From positions 1 to 24,110 of the forward strand of contig CAJTVF010000041.1 in the NCBI GenBank assembly GCA_910579435.1: a stretch of 24,110 nucleotides of DNA, written 5' to 3'. The notes below the pieces were generated by a model, which was given only the letters and a program-made list of their open reading frames with translations, was not told the DNA's origin and searched no databases. This DNA is from an uncultured Oscillibacter sp. Its GTDB lineage: Bacteria > Bacillota > Clostridia > Oscillospirales > Oscillospiraceae. Position numbers and translations under genes: made by a program. This document shows, in pieces, positions 1 through 8,700 of this stretch. Every line of letters starts with the position of its first letter. The first letter of the stretch is position 1.

Positions 1-857
1 CAAAAGATGCTTAGCTGTTCACAGAATGGGTCTATTTCTGAGGGCCGGAAGTCCGTTTCCGGCTCCAGGGGCTTTGGCGGGTCCAGCGGAGTTTCGTTTA
101 TCGCTTCCACGCCATCCCACTGGTAGGGGAACATCCAGCTTGCGTCCTGGACCATGCCCGTCTTGCAGAAGTCATGGTCATGGACGCATACGGCATCCAG
201 GCCGGGATTGTAGAAGTAGACGTTTGAAGCATGTTCCGCTTTTTTGAGTGGCCGGGAATGGAAATACAGGTGCTTCCCCACGTCCTTGCCCCGGAGGGAC
301 AATTCCTTGCTGACATACTTGGTTATGTAGAAAGATGTTGCCACAGGGTGCTTGACAGGGCCCAGGGAGCAGAAGCCGAATTTTTGTTGATAGTCCGGCC
401 AGTTCATGTAATTGCTGTTGACCAGCTTCCAGGGCTCCGGGCGGCGGAACCGCCGGAGGACCCCGTCCGGAAGCCCGGAGAGGAGGCCGTGGATATGCCA
501 CGCGCCGTCCTCATGGTGCTCCGGGATAAGGAGATACTGCACTTGCGTGCCGTAGGCTTTGCGTTTGTCCCTGATGAACTGGGAGAGCTTCTGCTGGTAC
601 TCGTCCAGATCGTAACGGTTGAATTTGGTTTTATCCAGAGTACCAGTGAAGAAGAAGTCCCAGGGATTGCACAGGGCGTATTGCAGGACCAGAGACTTTG
701 CCCGGCAGAACGCCTCGTTCAGCTTGGCGTCATAGTGCTGCTCCTGCTCCTTATCCCGGACATGGGGATTCTCCGGGTCCCGGACGCCTTTGAAGGCCAC
801 GACCTTGTAAATTTCCTCGCTGTACCGGTGAATGGAGTAAAGAGGCGAAATGCCCAT
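1..857 (-). CDS. HUH-family rolling-circle replication endonuclease (partial, 3' end beyond window)
   Basis: An open frame of 285 codons runs from ATG at 857 to the left edge with no stop, so the C-terminus is missing. An in-frame TAA lies 30 bases upstream of the ATG, which fixes the start. The protein shows the layout of HUH replication initiators: an early strand around FFFTGTL (68-73), the metal-binding WHIHGL motif (120-125) after IPEHHEDG, and a candidate catalytic tyrosine motif FYITKYVSKE (176-185, Tyr177 and Tyr181). Enzymes of this type nick the origin of a plasmid or filamentous phage and stay bound to the 5' end. Family knowledge points to the ORF2/G2P-like Rep proteins of inoviruses and small rolling-circle plasmids; which one cannot be decided from this fragment. 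It lies downstream of two small co-oriented genes. Confidence 0.8.
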   Translation of the reverse strand, partial: MGISPLYSIHRYSEEIYKVVAFKGVRDPENPHVRDKEQEQHYDAKLNEAFCRAKSLVLQYALCNPWDFFFTGTLDKTKFNRYDLDEYQQKLSQFIRDKRKAYGTQVQYLLIPEHHEDGAWHIHGLLSGLPDGVLRRFRRPEPWKLVNSNYMNWPDYQQKFGFCSLGPVKHPVATSFYITKYVSKELSLRGKDVGKHLYFHSRPLKKAEHASNVYFYNPGLDAVCVHDHDFCKTGMVQDASWMFPYQWDGVEAINETPLDPPKPLEPETDFRPSEIDPFCEQLSIF

Positions 858-902
858 AGCGCAATCACTTCCCGGAAAACGTTATGGAGTCAAGTACCCT
901 CT

Positions 903-926
903 GCGGGGCTTGCGCCCCGCTTTTTT
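903..926 (+). terminator. GC-rich hairpin with T6 tail, between small ORF and rep
   Basis: GCGGGGC (903-909), a TTGC loop and GCCCCGC (914-920) form a perfect 7-bp stem followed by TTTTTT. It has the shape of an intrinsic terminator on the plus strand, although the surrounding genes read on the minus strand. It may block opposing transcription, or be a structural or origin element of the mobile element. Confidence 0.5.
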
Positions 927-981
927 CGAGGGCCTCGACCGTGCATATCTCCCGACATTCACCGGCGAGGAAGGTTACAGG

Positions 982-1113
982 CTAGGTTTGCGGATGATCC
1001 GCCGCCTGGAGGAAAAACGGACATTCCAGGCAGGACGGCGGGACCGGGGGAACGTCGTGCCCAGGAGGAAAGAGCGGGCACAGATCGCAGGGATCCAGCT
1101 TGCCGGAGCCCAT
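982..1113 (-). CDS. 43-residue double-CxxC protein, translationally coupled
   Basis: The ATG at 1113 shares its A with the TGA of the upstream gene (TGATG), so translation is probably coupled. The product begins MGSGKLDPCDLCPLF and has two CxxC pairs, CDLC and CLEC, about 20 residues apart and separated by a proline-rich linker. Such a spacing is typical of a small zinc ribbon or knuckle. An in-frame ATG further upstream (1197) lies inside the upstream gene and is not needed. I do not recognise a named family; position between the putative ssDNA-binding gene and rep suggests a role in replication or regulation of the element. Coding status is inferred from the coupling and the paired cysteines. 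Confidence 0.5.
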   Translation of the reverse strand: MGSGKLDPCDLCPLFPPGHDVPPVPPSCLECPFFLQAADHPQT

Positions 1114-1346
1114 CAGGCTTTTGCCATGCCGTCGCACTTGCCGTAGCGGTTGTACGAGACGTTCACCTCGTCGCCCACTTTCGGCTGGTACGGCCACTGG
1201 TTGAGTTTAGCGTCCGTGACGAAGATACGTTCGGAGCCGTGACCTTCCCCTTTTTCCAGGGGATACGTCAGGTAGATGTTCCTGCCGCTGATTTGGGACT
1301 TGTCCTCTCCGGTAAAGGACGAGGGTCTGATGCCAATGATTTTCAT
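1113..1346 (-). CDS. small beta-rich protein of the mobile element (possible ssDNA-binding protein)
   Basis: A 77-residue frame starts at ATG 1346, 4 bases after an AGGAGG ribosome-binding site. The sequence (start MKIIGIRPSSFTGED, later GRNIYLTYPLEKG, IFVTDAKLNQW and PKVGDEVNVSYNRYGK) alternates short hydrophobic strands with turns, like a small beta-barrel. Its size and place immediately before a Rep gene match the ssDNA-binding protein position in filamentous phage and small rolling-circle replicons, but I see no decisive motif. It overlaps the next small gene by one base. Expression is probably from a promoter in 1350-1480 that I cannot identify. Confidence 0.65.
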   Translation of the reverse strand: MKIIGIRPSSFTGEDKSQISGRNIYLTYPLEKGEGHGSERIFVTDAKLNQWPYQPKVGDEVNVSYNRYGKCDGMAKA

Positions 1347-1372
1347 GTTGCCTCCTGCCTTTCTTTTTTCAC

Positions 1373-1403
1373 GGGGGCTGAGGGTCGGCCCCCTTTATTT
1401 TTT
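1373..1403 (+). terminator. terminator-like hairpin upstream of the small beta-rich gene
   Basis: GGGGGC (1373-1378) pairs with GCCCCC (1388-1393) across a 9-base loop and is followed by TTTATTTTTT. As at 903-926, the T tract is on the plus strand, opposite to the genes of the element. Confidence 0.5.
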
Positions 1404-1496
1404 GTGGACGCAGGAAAGCCTTGTAACCACCCAGCGGTCTACGGGTTGGTGCCCCGTGGCTTTTTGATGTGACCTAAACCTATCCACATATGAAAA

Positions 1497-1521
1497 CAGC
1501 CGGACATGGCTTGTCCGACTG
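1497..1521. repeat. inverted repeat
   Basis: CAGCCGGACA and TGTCCGACTG form a 10-position stem with one mismatch and a 5-base loop. There is a short T run on either side (GTTTTC on minus, CATTTTC on plus), so it could be a weak terminator in either direction separating the element from the symporter operon. Confidence 0.35.
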
Positions 1522-1569
1522 TCCATTTTCAATATACAACTTGCCAATACAAATTTCCTTCAAAAGCCC

Positions 1570-1598
1570 TCGACGAAATTTCCTTTTTCTGCTATAAT
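1570..1598 (+). promoter_or_regulatory. probable sigma-70 promoter of symporter/threonine ammonia-lyase operon
   Basis: TCGACG (1570-1575, four of six to consensus), a 17-base spacer and a perfect TATAAT (1593-1598). It leaves a leader of about 120 bases before the ATG at 1726, in which I recognise no riboswitch. Confidence 0.55.
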
Positions 1599-1725
1599 TG
1601 GATACAAACAGGAAAGGCTCCCGCAATGGAGACGGCGTTTCTCCTCCGGCGCGGCAAACGGAAAGGCTTCTTTTTGAGGACTTCGACGTAAGGGCAGGCG
1701 ATTGAAACGGAAAGGCAAAGGTAAC

Positions 1726-3168
1726 ATGGATCACACGCAGCTCAGCATTCTGGACCTCGGCATCATCGCGGTTTACCTGCTGTCCATGGTGGCGGTGGGC
1801 GTCTACTTCGTCCGGCGCATCAAGAACAGCGGGGACTACTACGTGGCGGGCCGTTCCCTGGGGCCCCTGGTGATGATGGCCACGGTCTGCGCCACCATCA
1901 TCGGCGGCAGCGGCCTCATGGGCCGGGCGGGAGTCGCCTATTCCAGCGGCTTTAAGGCGGTCATGACCGCCATTCCTTATCTTTTGGGCATGTTTCTCTT
2001 CTCCGGCATCGCCGGGAAGATTTCCGATATCGGCATGCGGTACGACGTGACCTCCATTCCGGACCTCTTTCACCGCCGCTTTGGAAGGACGGCGAAGATC
2101 CTGCTGGCGGCCATGGTGGCCTTCACCATGATGGGCACCGTGGCCTCCCAGGTGACGGCTGCCGCCACCATCATCAACATGCTGGGGGGCCAAGTAGGCT
2201 TGTCCTTCGAGGCCGGGGCCCTCATCGCCTGTATCATCTTCATGGTCTACACCGCCTCCAGCGGCCTCTTCGGCGTGGTGTACACCGACGTGCTCCAGTT
2301 CTATATGCTGATTCTCTTTGTGTACATCCTCATTCCTGCGGCATCTCTCCGGAGTATCGGCGGCTTCTCCGCCTTCCTGGCGAATCTGGACCCGGCCCTG
2401 GCAAAGCCCTATCTCAACGGCAGCATCCTGGGGGATATCGTCACCTACCTGGTCTTCACCATGGCCGGAGCGGAAATGTGGCAGCGGGCCTTTGCCGCCA
2501 AGGACCGGAGCTCCGCCAAGAAGGGCATGTTCCTGGGCACCGCCGTCTACGGCATCACCATCGCCCTGGTCTACTTCATGGGCGTGGCCGCCCACCAGGT
2601 CATCGGGGACGACGCCCTGGCGGTTTACGGCAATACCGACGCCGTGGTGCCCGCCCTGGCCATCCACGTGCTGCCCATCGGCCTGACGGGGCTGGCCCTG
2701 GCGGGCATCCTCTCCGTCATCATGTCCACGGCGGACAGCTACCTGCTGGTCAGTGTCCAGACCTGTGTCCACGACATCGGCAAGACCTTCTTCCCGGATA
2801 TGAAGGACAAGACGGAAATCCTCCTCTCCCGGGTCTTCTCCATTATTCTGCCCCTGGGTGCGCTGGTCATTGCGCTTTACATTAAAAACGCGTATAATAT
2901 CCTCATGTTTGCCTGGAGCTTCTACGCGGCGGCGGCGGGCATCCCGGCCTTTGCGGCCCTCTTCTGGCGGAAGGCCACCAGCGCCGGCGTCATCGCCGGC
3001 ATGGCCGCCGGCTTCACCGTCTGCGTCGGCTGGAAGCTGGCGGGAGAGCCCTTCGGCCTGGGCTCCGCCGTCCCGGGGACCGTCGCCTGCGGCGCGGCCC
3101 TGGTGATCGTGAGCCTAGCCACCTACAAGAGCCGCCCCTCCGTCTTCCTGGAGGCGGGGAAATCGTAA
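1726..3168 (+). CDS. sodium:solute symporter family (SSS) transporter
   Basis: The 480-residue product has about 12-13 hydrophobic segments and no signal peptide, the usual size for the SSS family (TC 2.A.21), which imports amino acids, organic acids, sugars or pantothenate with Na+. Supporting features are the N-terminal YLLSMVAVGVYF segment, GDYYVAGRSLG after the first helix, the TIIGGSGLMGRAG stretch in the second helix, and AGILSVIMSTADSYLL in the middle, where the ST pair is typical of the sodium site. A TTG at 1702 could extend the frame by 8 residues, but ATG 1726 has the better AAAGG site. It is followed 50 bases later by a threonine ammonia-lyase, so threonine or serine uptake is a reasonable inference; the substrate cannot be read from sequence. 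Confidence 0.88.
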   Translation: MDHTQLSILDLGIIAVYLLSMVAVGVYFVRRIKNSGDYYVAGRSLGPLVMMATVCATIIGGSGLMGRAGVAYSSGFKAVMTAIPYLLGMFLFSGIAGKISDIGMRYDVTSIPDLFHRRFGRTAKILLAAMVAFTMMGTVASQVTAAATIINMLGGQVGLSFEAGALIACIIFMVYTASSGLFGVVYTDVLQFYMLILFVYILIPAASLRSIGGFSAFLANLDPALAKPYLNGSILGDIVTYLVFTMAGAEMWQRAFAAKDRSSAKKGMFLGTAVYGITIALVYFMGVAAHQVIGDDALAVYGNTDAVVPALAIHVLPIGLTGLALAGILSVIMSTADSYLLVSVQTCVHDIGKTFFPDMKDKTEILLSRVFSIILPLGALVIALYIKNAYNILMFAWSFYAAAAGIPAFAALFWRKATSAGVIAGMAAGFTVCVGWKLAGEPFGLGSAVPGTVACGAALVIVSLATYKSRPSVFLEAGKS

Positions 3169-3218
3169 CCGGGCGCAGTTTCACTGCGGGGGAAGGCCCC
3201 GCGGAAAGGGGTAAACCT

Positions 3219-4406
3219 ATGCTGACCTTGGACATGATACGGGACGCGCAGAACGCGCTGGAGGGCGTCGCCCGCCGGACCCCCCTGGACCCCGCCCCCA
3301 AGCTGGGCCGGGACCTTTACATCAAGGCGGAGAATTTGCAGCTCACCGGCTCCTTCAAGCTCCGGGGGGCCTTCAACAAAATCCGCTCCCTCACCAAAGA
3401 GGAGGCGGAGAGGGGCGTCATCGCCTGCTCCGCCGGGAACCACGCCCAGGGCATCGCCCTTTCCGCCGCCCGGCTGGGCATCCCCTCCGTCATCTGCATG
3501 CCCGCCGGGGCCCCCATCAGCAAGGTGGAGGCCACCAAGGGCTACGGCGCCCGGGTGGTGCTGGTCCCCGGCGTGTACGACGACGCGGCTAAGGAGGCTC
3601 AGCGCCTCTGCCGGGAGGAGGGCTACACCTTCGCCCACCCCTTCAACGACCCTTACGTCATCGCCGGGCAGGGCACCATCGGCCTGGAGATTCTGGAGCA
3701 GCTTCCCGAGGTGGAGCGGGTGGTGGTCCCCATCGGCGGCGGCGGGCTCATCAGCGGCGTGGCGTTCGCCGTCAAGCAGCTGAAGCCCTCCTGCCGGGTG
3801 GTGGGCGTTCAGGCGGCGGGGGCCCCCTCTATGTACCTCTCCCTCCACGCCGGAGAGCCCACGGAGCTCAGCGGCGTGGCCACCATCGCCGATGGCATCG
3901 CCGTCAAGCGGCCCGGGGACCTGACCTTCGCGCTGTGCAAGGAATACGTGGACGAGGTGGTCACCGTCACGGAGGATGAGATCGCCTCCGCCATTCTGGC
4001 GCTGATGGAGGAGCAGAAAACCGTGGCCGAGGGGGCCGGAGCCACAACCGCGGCCGCCTGCATGTTCGGCAAGGTCCCCGCCGACGGGCGGAAAACCGTC
4101 TGCCTGGTTTCCGGCGGAAACGTGGACGTGACCACCCTCTCCCGCATCATCACCAAGGGACTGTCCAAGGCGGGCCGCCTGGTGGAGCTGACCACCAAGG
4201 TGGAGGATAAGCCGGGGAGCCTCCTGCGGATGCTCCAGGTGGTGGCGGACAGCGGAGCCAATATCATCAGCGTCAACCACAACCGGGAGGACAAGGACTC
4301 CGACGTGGGGGCCTGCGTCGTCACCATGGTGCTGGAGACCCGGGACAGCCGCCACGCCGAGGCGTTGCAGCTGGAGCTGCTGTCCAAGGGGTATCTCATG
4401 CGGTGA
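3219..4406 (+). CDS. ilvA: threonine ammonia-lyase with C-terminal ACT domain
   Basis: The 395-residue enzyme converts L-threonine to 2-oxobutanoate and ammonia using PLP (fold type II). The PLP lysine is Lys47 in GSFKLRGA, the phosphate-binding glycine loop is IGGGGLISG near residue 175, and the SAGNHAQG motif is near residue 71. After residue about 325 comes a single ACT-type domain (VELTTKVEDKPGSLLRML), as in the medium-length form of the family; this form may respond to an amino-acid effector. AAGGGG lies 8 bases before the ATG. A short GCGGGG/CCCCGC hairpin (3186-3202) sits just before the ribosome-binding site. No branched-chain biosynthesis genes are nearby, so a catabolic role together with the preceding transporter is more likely than isoleucine synthesis; the symbol reflects family naming. 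Confidence 0.9.
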   Translation: MLTLDMIRDAQNALEGVARRTPLDPAPKLGRDLYIKAENLQLTGSFKLRGAFNKIRSLTKEEAERGVIACSAGNHAQGIALSAARLGIPSVICMPAGAPISKVEATKGYGARVVLVPGVYDDAAKEAQRLCREEGYTFAHPFNDPYVIAGQGTIGLEILEQLPEVERVVVPIGGGGLISGVAFAVKQLKPSCRVVGVQAAGAPSMYLSLHAGEPTELSGVATIADGIAVKRPGDLTFALCKEYVDEVVTVTEDEIASAILALMEEQKTVAEGAGATTAAACMFGKVPADGRKTVCLVSGGNVDVTTLSRIITKGLSKAGRLVELTTKVEDKPGSLLRMLQVVADSGANIISVNHNREDKDSDVGACVVTMVLETRDSRHAEALQLELLSKGYLMR

Positions 4407-4429
4407 GCGCCGCCTGACGGCATATGAAA

Positions 4430-4467
4430 AACCGGCGGACCGAAAGGTCCGCCGGTTCTCTGTTTTT
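4430..4467. terminator. bidirectional intrinsic terminator
   Basis: AACCGGCGGACC (4430-4441), GAAA loop, GGTCCGCCGGTT (4446-4457): a perfect 12-bp stem. On plus it is followed by CTCTGTTTTT, ending the ilvA transcript; on minus the stem runs into TTTTTC, ending the SLH gene transcript. The genes converge on it. Confidence 0.92.
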
Positions 4468-4477
4468 CCACGGGTCC

Positions 4478-5722
4478 TCAGAGCGTGTTCTGCGCGAAGC
4501 GGCTGAGGATTACCGCCACCTGGGCCCGGGAGGCGTTCCCGCCGGGGGAGAGGGCGTCGGCGGCGACGCCGTTGACCATCCCCGCCGCCACGGCCCAGCG
4601 CAGGGGCTCCACGGCGTAGGACGCGATCTGCCCCGCGTCGGTGAAAACCCCCAGCTCCGCCCGGTCGGACACGTCCCGGCCCTTCTGGGAGGCGTAGCGG
4701 TACAGGAAGGCCGCCAGCTGCTCCCGGGTGATGAGGTTGTTGGGCCGGAAGGTCCCGTCGCTGTAGCCGTTGACGATGCCGTTGGCCGAGGCCCAGGAGA
4801 CGGCGGCGGCGTAATAGGCCCCGGGGGCCACGTCGCTGAACCGGTTGGCCCCCATGGCGGGAGAGCCCTCCAGCCGGTAGAGAATCGCCACGATCTGCCC
4901 CCGGGTAGTGGGGCTGTTGGGGGTGAACGCAGTGGCGGAGGTGCCGTTCATCAGCCCCGCCTCAAAGGCCCAGCGCACCGCGTCATAGCACCAATCCCCG
5001 GGCCGCACGTCCTGGAAGGCCAGCTCCCCGCCCGGGACAAAGGAGGCCGTCACCTCCACGTCCAGCAGGGGCATGGAGAAGGTGTAGCGGTTCAGCCCGT
5101 CCCGGGCCAGGGGGACCTCGCCGCCCCGGCTGTCCCGGGCGGCGATAGTTTCCAGGGTATATCCCGCGTCGGGGCTGACGCTGAGGGTCACCGTCTCTCC
5201 CTCCTTGGCCCCGGCGGGCCGGACGGTGACGGTGCCGTGCTCCGCCTGGGCAATGTGGACCCGGCTCAGGTCCCCGCCGTCACCCGCTTCCTCCTCCAGG
5301 GAGACCCGGCCCTCGGAGACGGGCTGGAGGTTCCGGTCCAGCAGCAGCAGCTCCCCCCACGCGGGAAGCCGGAAGCCGTTCCCCGGGGTCAGCGTCCCCA
5401 GGACCAGGGAGCGGCCCGACAGGGGCTCCTCCTCCGCCACCAGGTAGATGGTCACAACGGTCTCGTCCCGGTCCGCCTTCACATGGCAGTCCGGACTGTA
5501 AACGCCCCGGGGAGACGGCTCAAAGCGGGCGTCGGGGCAGTCTCCCTCCAGAACCAGCTCCAGCTGGAGGGCGTAGACCTGGCGGTCCAGGCCCTCCAGG
5601 GTGAGGCGGACCTCGCCGCCCCATTCCCGGCAGGAGAGGGACAGGCTGTCGCGGGCGGCCGCCGTTACCGGCAGGGCGCAGAGCAGGCACAGGGCCAGAA
5701 GGCCGGATAGTATACGTTTCAT
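4478..5722 (-). CDS. secreted cell-wall anchor with three SLH domains, B-repeat and an N-terminal cohesin-like domain
   Basis: The 414-residue product begins with a signal peptide (MKRILSGLLALCLLCALPVTAAA). Residues about 25-140 form an unassigned beta-rich domain (YALQLELVLEG, VVTIYLVAEEEP, LVLGTLTPGNG) whose strand order reminds me of cohesins, though this is weak. Residues 155-235 resemble the bacterial InlB-type B-repeat (GTVTV, GETVTLSVSPDAGYTLETI, YTFSMPLLDVEVTASF). Three SLH domains follow at about 236-286, 295-345 and 360-412, with TRGQ, TREQ and SRAQ at the wall-binding motif; they bind secondary cell-wall polymer. The ATG (5722-5720) overlaps the upstream stop by ATGA, with GGAGG seven bases before it, so the two proteins are made together. 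A longer frame from 5779 lies inside the upstream gene and is rejected. Confidence 0.88.
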   Translation of the reverse strand: MKRILSGLLALCLLCALPVTAAARDSLSLSCREWGGEVRLTLEGLDRQVYALQLELVLEGDCPDARFEPSPRGVYSPDCHVKADRDETVVTIYLVAEEEPLSGRSLVLGTLTPGNGFRLPAWGELLLLDRNLQPVSEGRVSLEEEAGDGGDLSRVHIAQAEHGTVTVRPAGAKEGETVTLSVSPDAGYTLETIAARDSRGGEVPLARDGLNRYTFSMPLLDVEVTASFVPGGELAFQDVRPGDWCYDAVRWAFEAGLMNGTSATAFTPNSPTTRGQIVAILYRLEGSPAMGANRFSDVAPGAYYAAAVSWASANGIVNGYSDGTFRPNNLITREQLAAFLYRYASQKGRDVSDRAELGVFTDAGQIASYAVEPLRWAVAAGMVNGVAADALSPGGNASRAQVAVILSRFAQNTL

Positions 5723-8700
5723 TCGCCTTCCTCCAATACGATGACCGGCAGGTCCGTCCCGCCGGGGGTGTTGATCCAAAGGGTCTCCGCCGTCACCCGC
5801 TGGCTGTCCGGCAGGGTGGGCTGGTCCGTCCGGGAGAGCACCGCCCGCATCTGGGCGGGCAGGAGGCTGGCGTCGTTGCAGCCGCTGGCCTCGCCCTGGA
5901 GCTCCGCCTCCCGCTGGACGTTCGGGATGAAGATGAACAGGCCGTCGCTGATGTCGCAGACCTTGCCGTCGGCGGGAATCTCCGCGAAGAGCAGGGCCCT
6001 TCCGTCCAGCCAGCGGGTCTCGGTGGTGGTTTTCACCTCGTCGTCCCCATCGGTGAGAACGGTCCGGGTGAACCGGCCCTCGATCTTCACCGTCTGATAG
6101 GCCGGGTCGCCCCGGTAGGTGCCGGTGACGATCAGCGTCCCGGCGGGGATGACCTGCCCGGCCTCCGTGCCGTAGCGGTACGCCTTGGACAATACGCCCA
6201 CGGCCCCGTTCTCCAGGAAGGCCACGTCGTCCCCGGCGTAGCTGATGAGCTGGATGTCCGCGCCCTCCGGGACGCCGGTGACAACGACGGTTTTCGCGTC
6301 GTAGGTCCAGATGCGGGTGTCCGCCGCCTCCGCGCCGGGCTTCTGGAAATAGGTCAGGTAACTGCTCTTGTCGTCCACGGCCTGGTTTCCCTGGCCGAAG
6401 TCGCCGGAGCGGGCGGTGGTGGTCTTTCCGTCCTTATCCGTGACGGCGACGGTAAATTCACCGGAGGCAGGGGCCCCCGCCAGCTTCAGGCCGGAGACGG
6501 GGGTCTCCTCCTTCATAGTGAAGGTCGCCGTGGTACCGTTCCGGACAAGGGTATAGGCGTCCGCCGGGACGGTCTTGTCATAGGCGATCCGCAGCTCCGG
6601 GGCCGAAGCCTCGGCAACGCGGTTCCCCAGGGTGTCATAGGCCCGGACGCTGTAGGCAAAGGTCCGGTGGTTGGCGGAGCCGATGGTATCCGTATAGACG
6701 GCCTCCGTAGTGAAGGCGATGGGAACGCCGTTGCGGAGGATCTCATAGCCCTGGACCTTCCCCTGGGTGAAAGCGGGGAAGATGGTCAGCTTCACCGCCT
6801 TTTCCCCCTCCAGGGCCGCCGTCAGGGAGACCGTGCCCTGGCCCGCCGGAATGTTCGCCAGCCAGTCCCGGCGGCTCTGGTCGCTCAAGTACCAGAGGGC
6901 CCGGGACTCCGCCGGGTACTTCGCCAGCGCCGCCCTGGTCCCCTCGCTGAGGGTCATGCCCCAGCGGGTGAAGAACTCCGTCAGATTCCGGTTCGCCACG
7001 GCGGAGGCGGTGCGGGCCACCCGGTCCTGATAATTGGTTTCGCCGCCGAAATAGGTCCCCGCCTTCCAGGCCTTGAAGAAGCGGTTGTAGAAATCCATGG
7101 GCTTCTCCCCGCCGTCATAGGCCAGGTGGAGCTGCCAGTAGAGCCCCAGCTGGACGAACACGTCGTTGGAGTCGCCGGGGAGGCCCTGGGCGGTCTTGGT
7201 GAAGATACCCGCGTATTTATTGCTCTTTTCCAGCCGGGAGGCCAGGGTGTTCTGCTTCCCGTCATAGGTCTGGACCATCAGGGAATAGAGGTTGTTGGTG
7301 ATTTCCGCCTTGCCCAGCTTGTCCATGTTGTGGCCGATCTCGTGGGCGATGCCCCAGCCGAAGAGGCGGTTCGCCGTGTCGGAGGCTCCCATAGCGCTGA
7401 CGGGCTTCCCGCAGGCCATGCCGGCGCAGGAGCCGTAGCCGATGCCGATGTGGTTTCCCGCCGCGTACATGAACGCGCCGGAGAACATCTGCATGCAGCG
7501 GATATTCTGGCGGGTCTGCATGTCGTTTTGGGCGTAGGTTATGTCGATGCCCTGGGTGGTTTTGCAGATGTGCATCACGTCCTCCCAGGCCAGAACGGTT
7601 TGGTACAGCGTCTCGATCCGCTCCGCCCGGCTGCGGCCCGCGCCGCTCAGCACGGCGGCGGCGGGCAGGGACAGCAGCATGGTGGGGGTGGAAATCTCCG
7701 TGACGTTGCGGATGTTCGTCCGCAGGTCGCCGGTCAGTCCGGCGGCATAGCGCTCCAGCTCGCCGGCGTAGCGGCCCAGCTCGCTTCGCCGCTGGCTCTC
7801 GCTCAGGGAATACCAATCCGCCAGCTCCAGCACCGGAATGTCCGTTCCCCGGCGGATGTGGAGGCGGATACCCTCGGGGTTTGTTCCGCCGTAGGTCAGG
7901 TAGAGGCTGCCGCCCCGGGGGGTGTTCTGGCTGCCGATCTGGGGGACGGCCAGCACGTTCCGCCCGTTGGACAGCGTTCCGATGGCGGCGCGCCAGGCGG
8001 AGGCCTCGGCTTGGAACTGGCTGGCGTACACCGTCAGCTTCTGTCCCGCCGGGATGCCGGAGGCGTAAATGGTCAGCTCCTGCTTCGCCCCGGCGGCCAC
8101 CCCCAGGGGCTGGAGGTCGCTGCCGCCCTGCTGGTATTTCCGGCTGTCCTCCCCGCCGCTGCGGGACTGGATTCCGTTTACCAACACGCCGGAGGACGTT
8201 CCGCCCCGGAGCAGCTCCTCCGCCAGGGCCAGCTCGTCCGCCAGGGTGTCCAGATTCATGTAATAGTTCCGCTCCTCGCTCTCCAGCCGCTGCCGGAGGG
8301 CGTCAATGTCCGCCTGGGTGACGCCGGAGCGCAGGGAGGCCCGCAGTTCGTCGGCGAAGAGGGCCGCGATGTTGTCCGGCAGGCAATGGGCCGGGTCGTA
8401 CTCCACAAACATCAGCTCCGACAGGCTCACCGCCGTGTAGGCCGTCTGCTCAATGGTGACGGCGATTTTCACCACGTCCGTCACCGGCTCGAAGGGCAGG
8501 ACGGCGAACTTCGTCACGCCGGGGTTGTTCCCCACGCCCAGCCAGGTGCTGTGGTCGGAGGCGCTGCCCCCCTGGAGGGGATTCGGCGACGCCAGGGCGC
8601 CGGGGCCGTTCAGGTCCTCTCCCTGCCGCCAGACGGTGACGGTGTAGAGCCGCAGGTTGTTGGGATAGCTCCCGTCCAGCCGGGGCACCCAGATGACGGC

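Larger units (their letters stand above)
1347..1725. other. intergenic boundary region between mobile element and chromosomal operon
   Basis: This 379-base stretch holds no convincing gene. It contains a terminator-shaped hairpin (1373-1403), a second weak hairpin (ACGGG 1441-1445 with CCCGT 1453-1457, then GGCTTTTT), a third hairpin at 1497-1521, and the promoter and leader of the symporter gene. The element boundary probably lies somewhere in 1400-1560, but no att duplication can be identified because the other end is outside the window. Confidence 0.5.

Noticed and set aside
231..1472. 413-codon frame on the plus strand at the left end
   Set aside because: Antisense to the HUH endonuclease and small element genes, whose motifs and ribosome-binding site support the minus strand.
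1506..1691. 61-codon plus-strand frame in the symporter leader
   Set aside because: It spans the probable promoter and hairpin, has no ribosome-binding site, and resembles no known protein.
3123..4355. 410-codon frame on the minus strand
   Set aside because: Antisense shadow of the threonine ammonia-lyase; His/Gly/Ala-rich composition without a domain.
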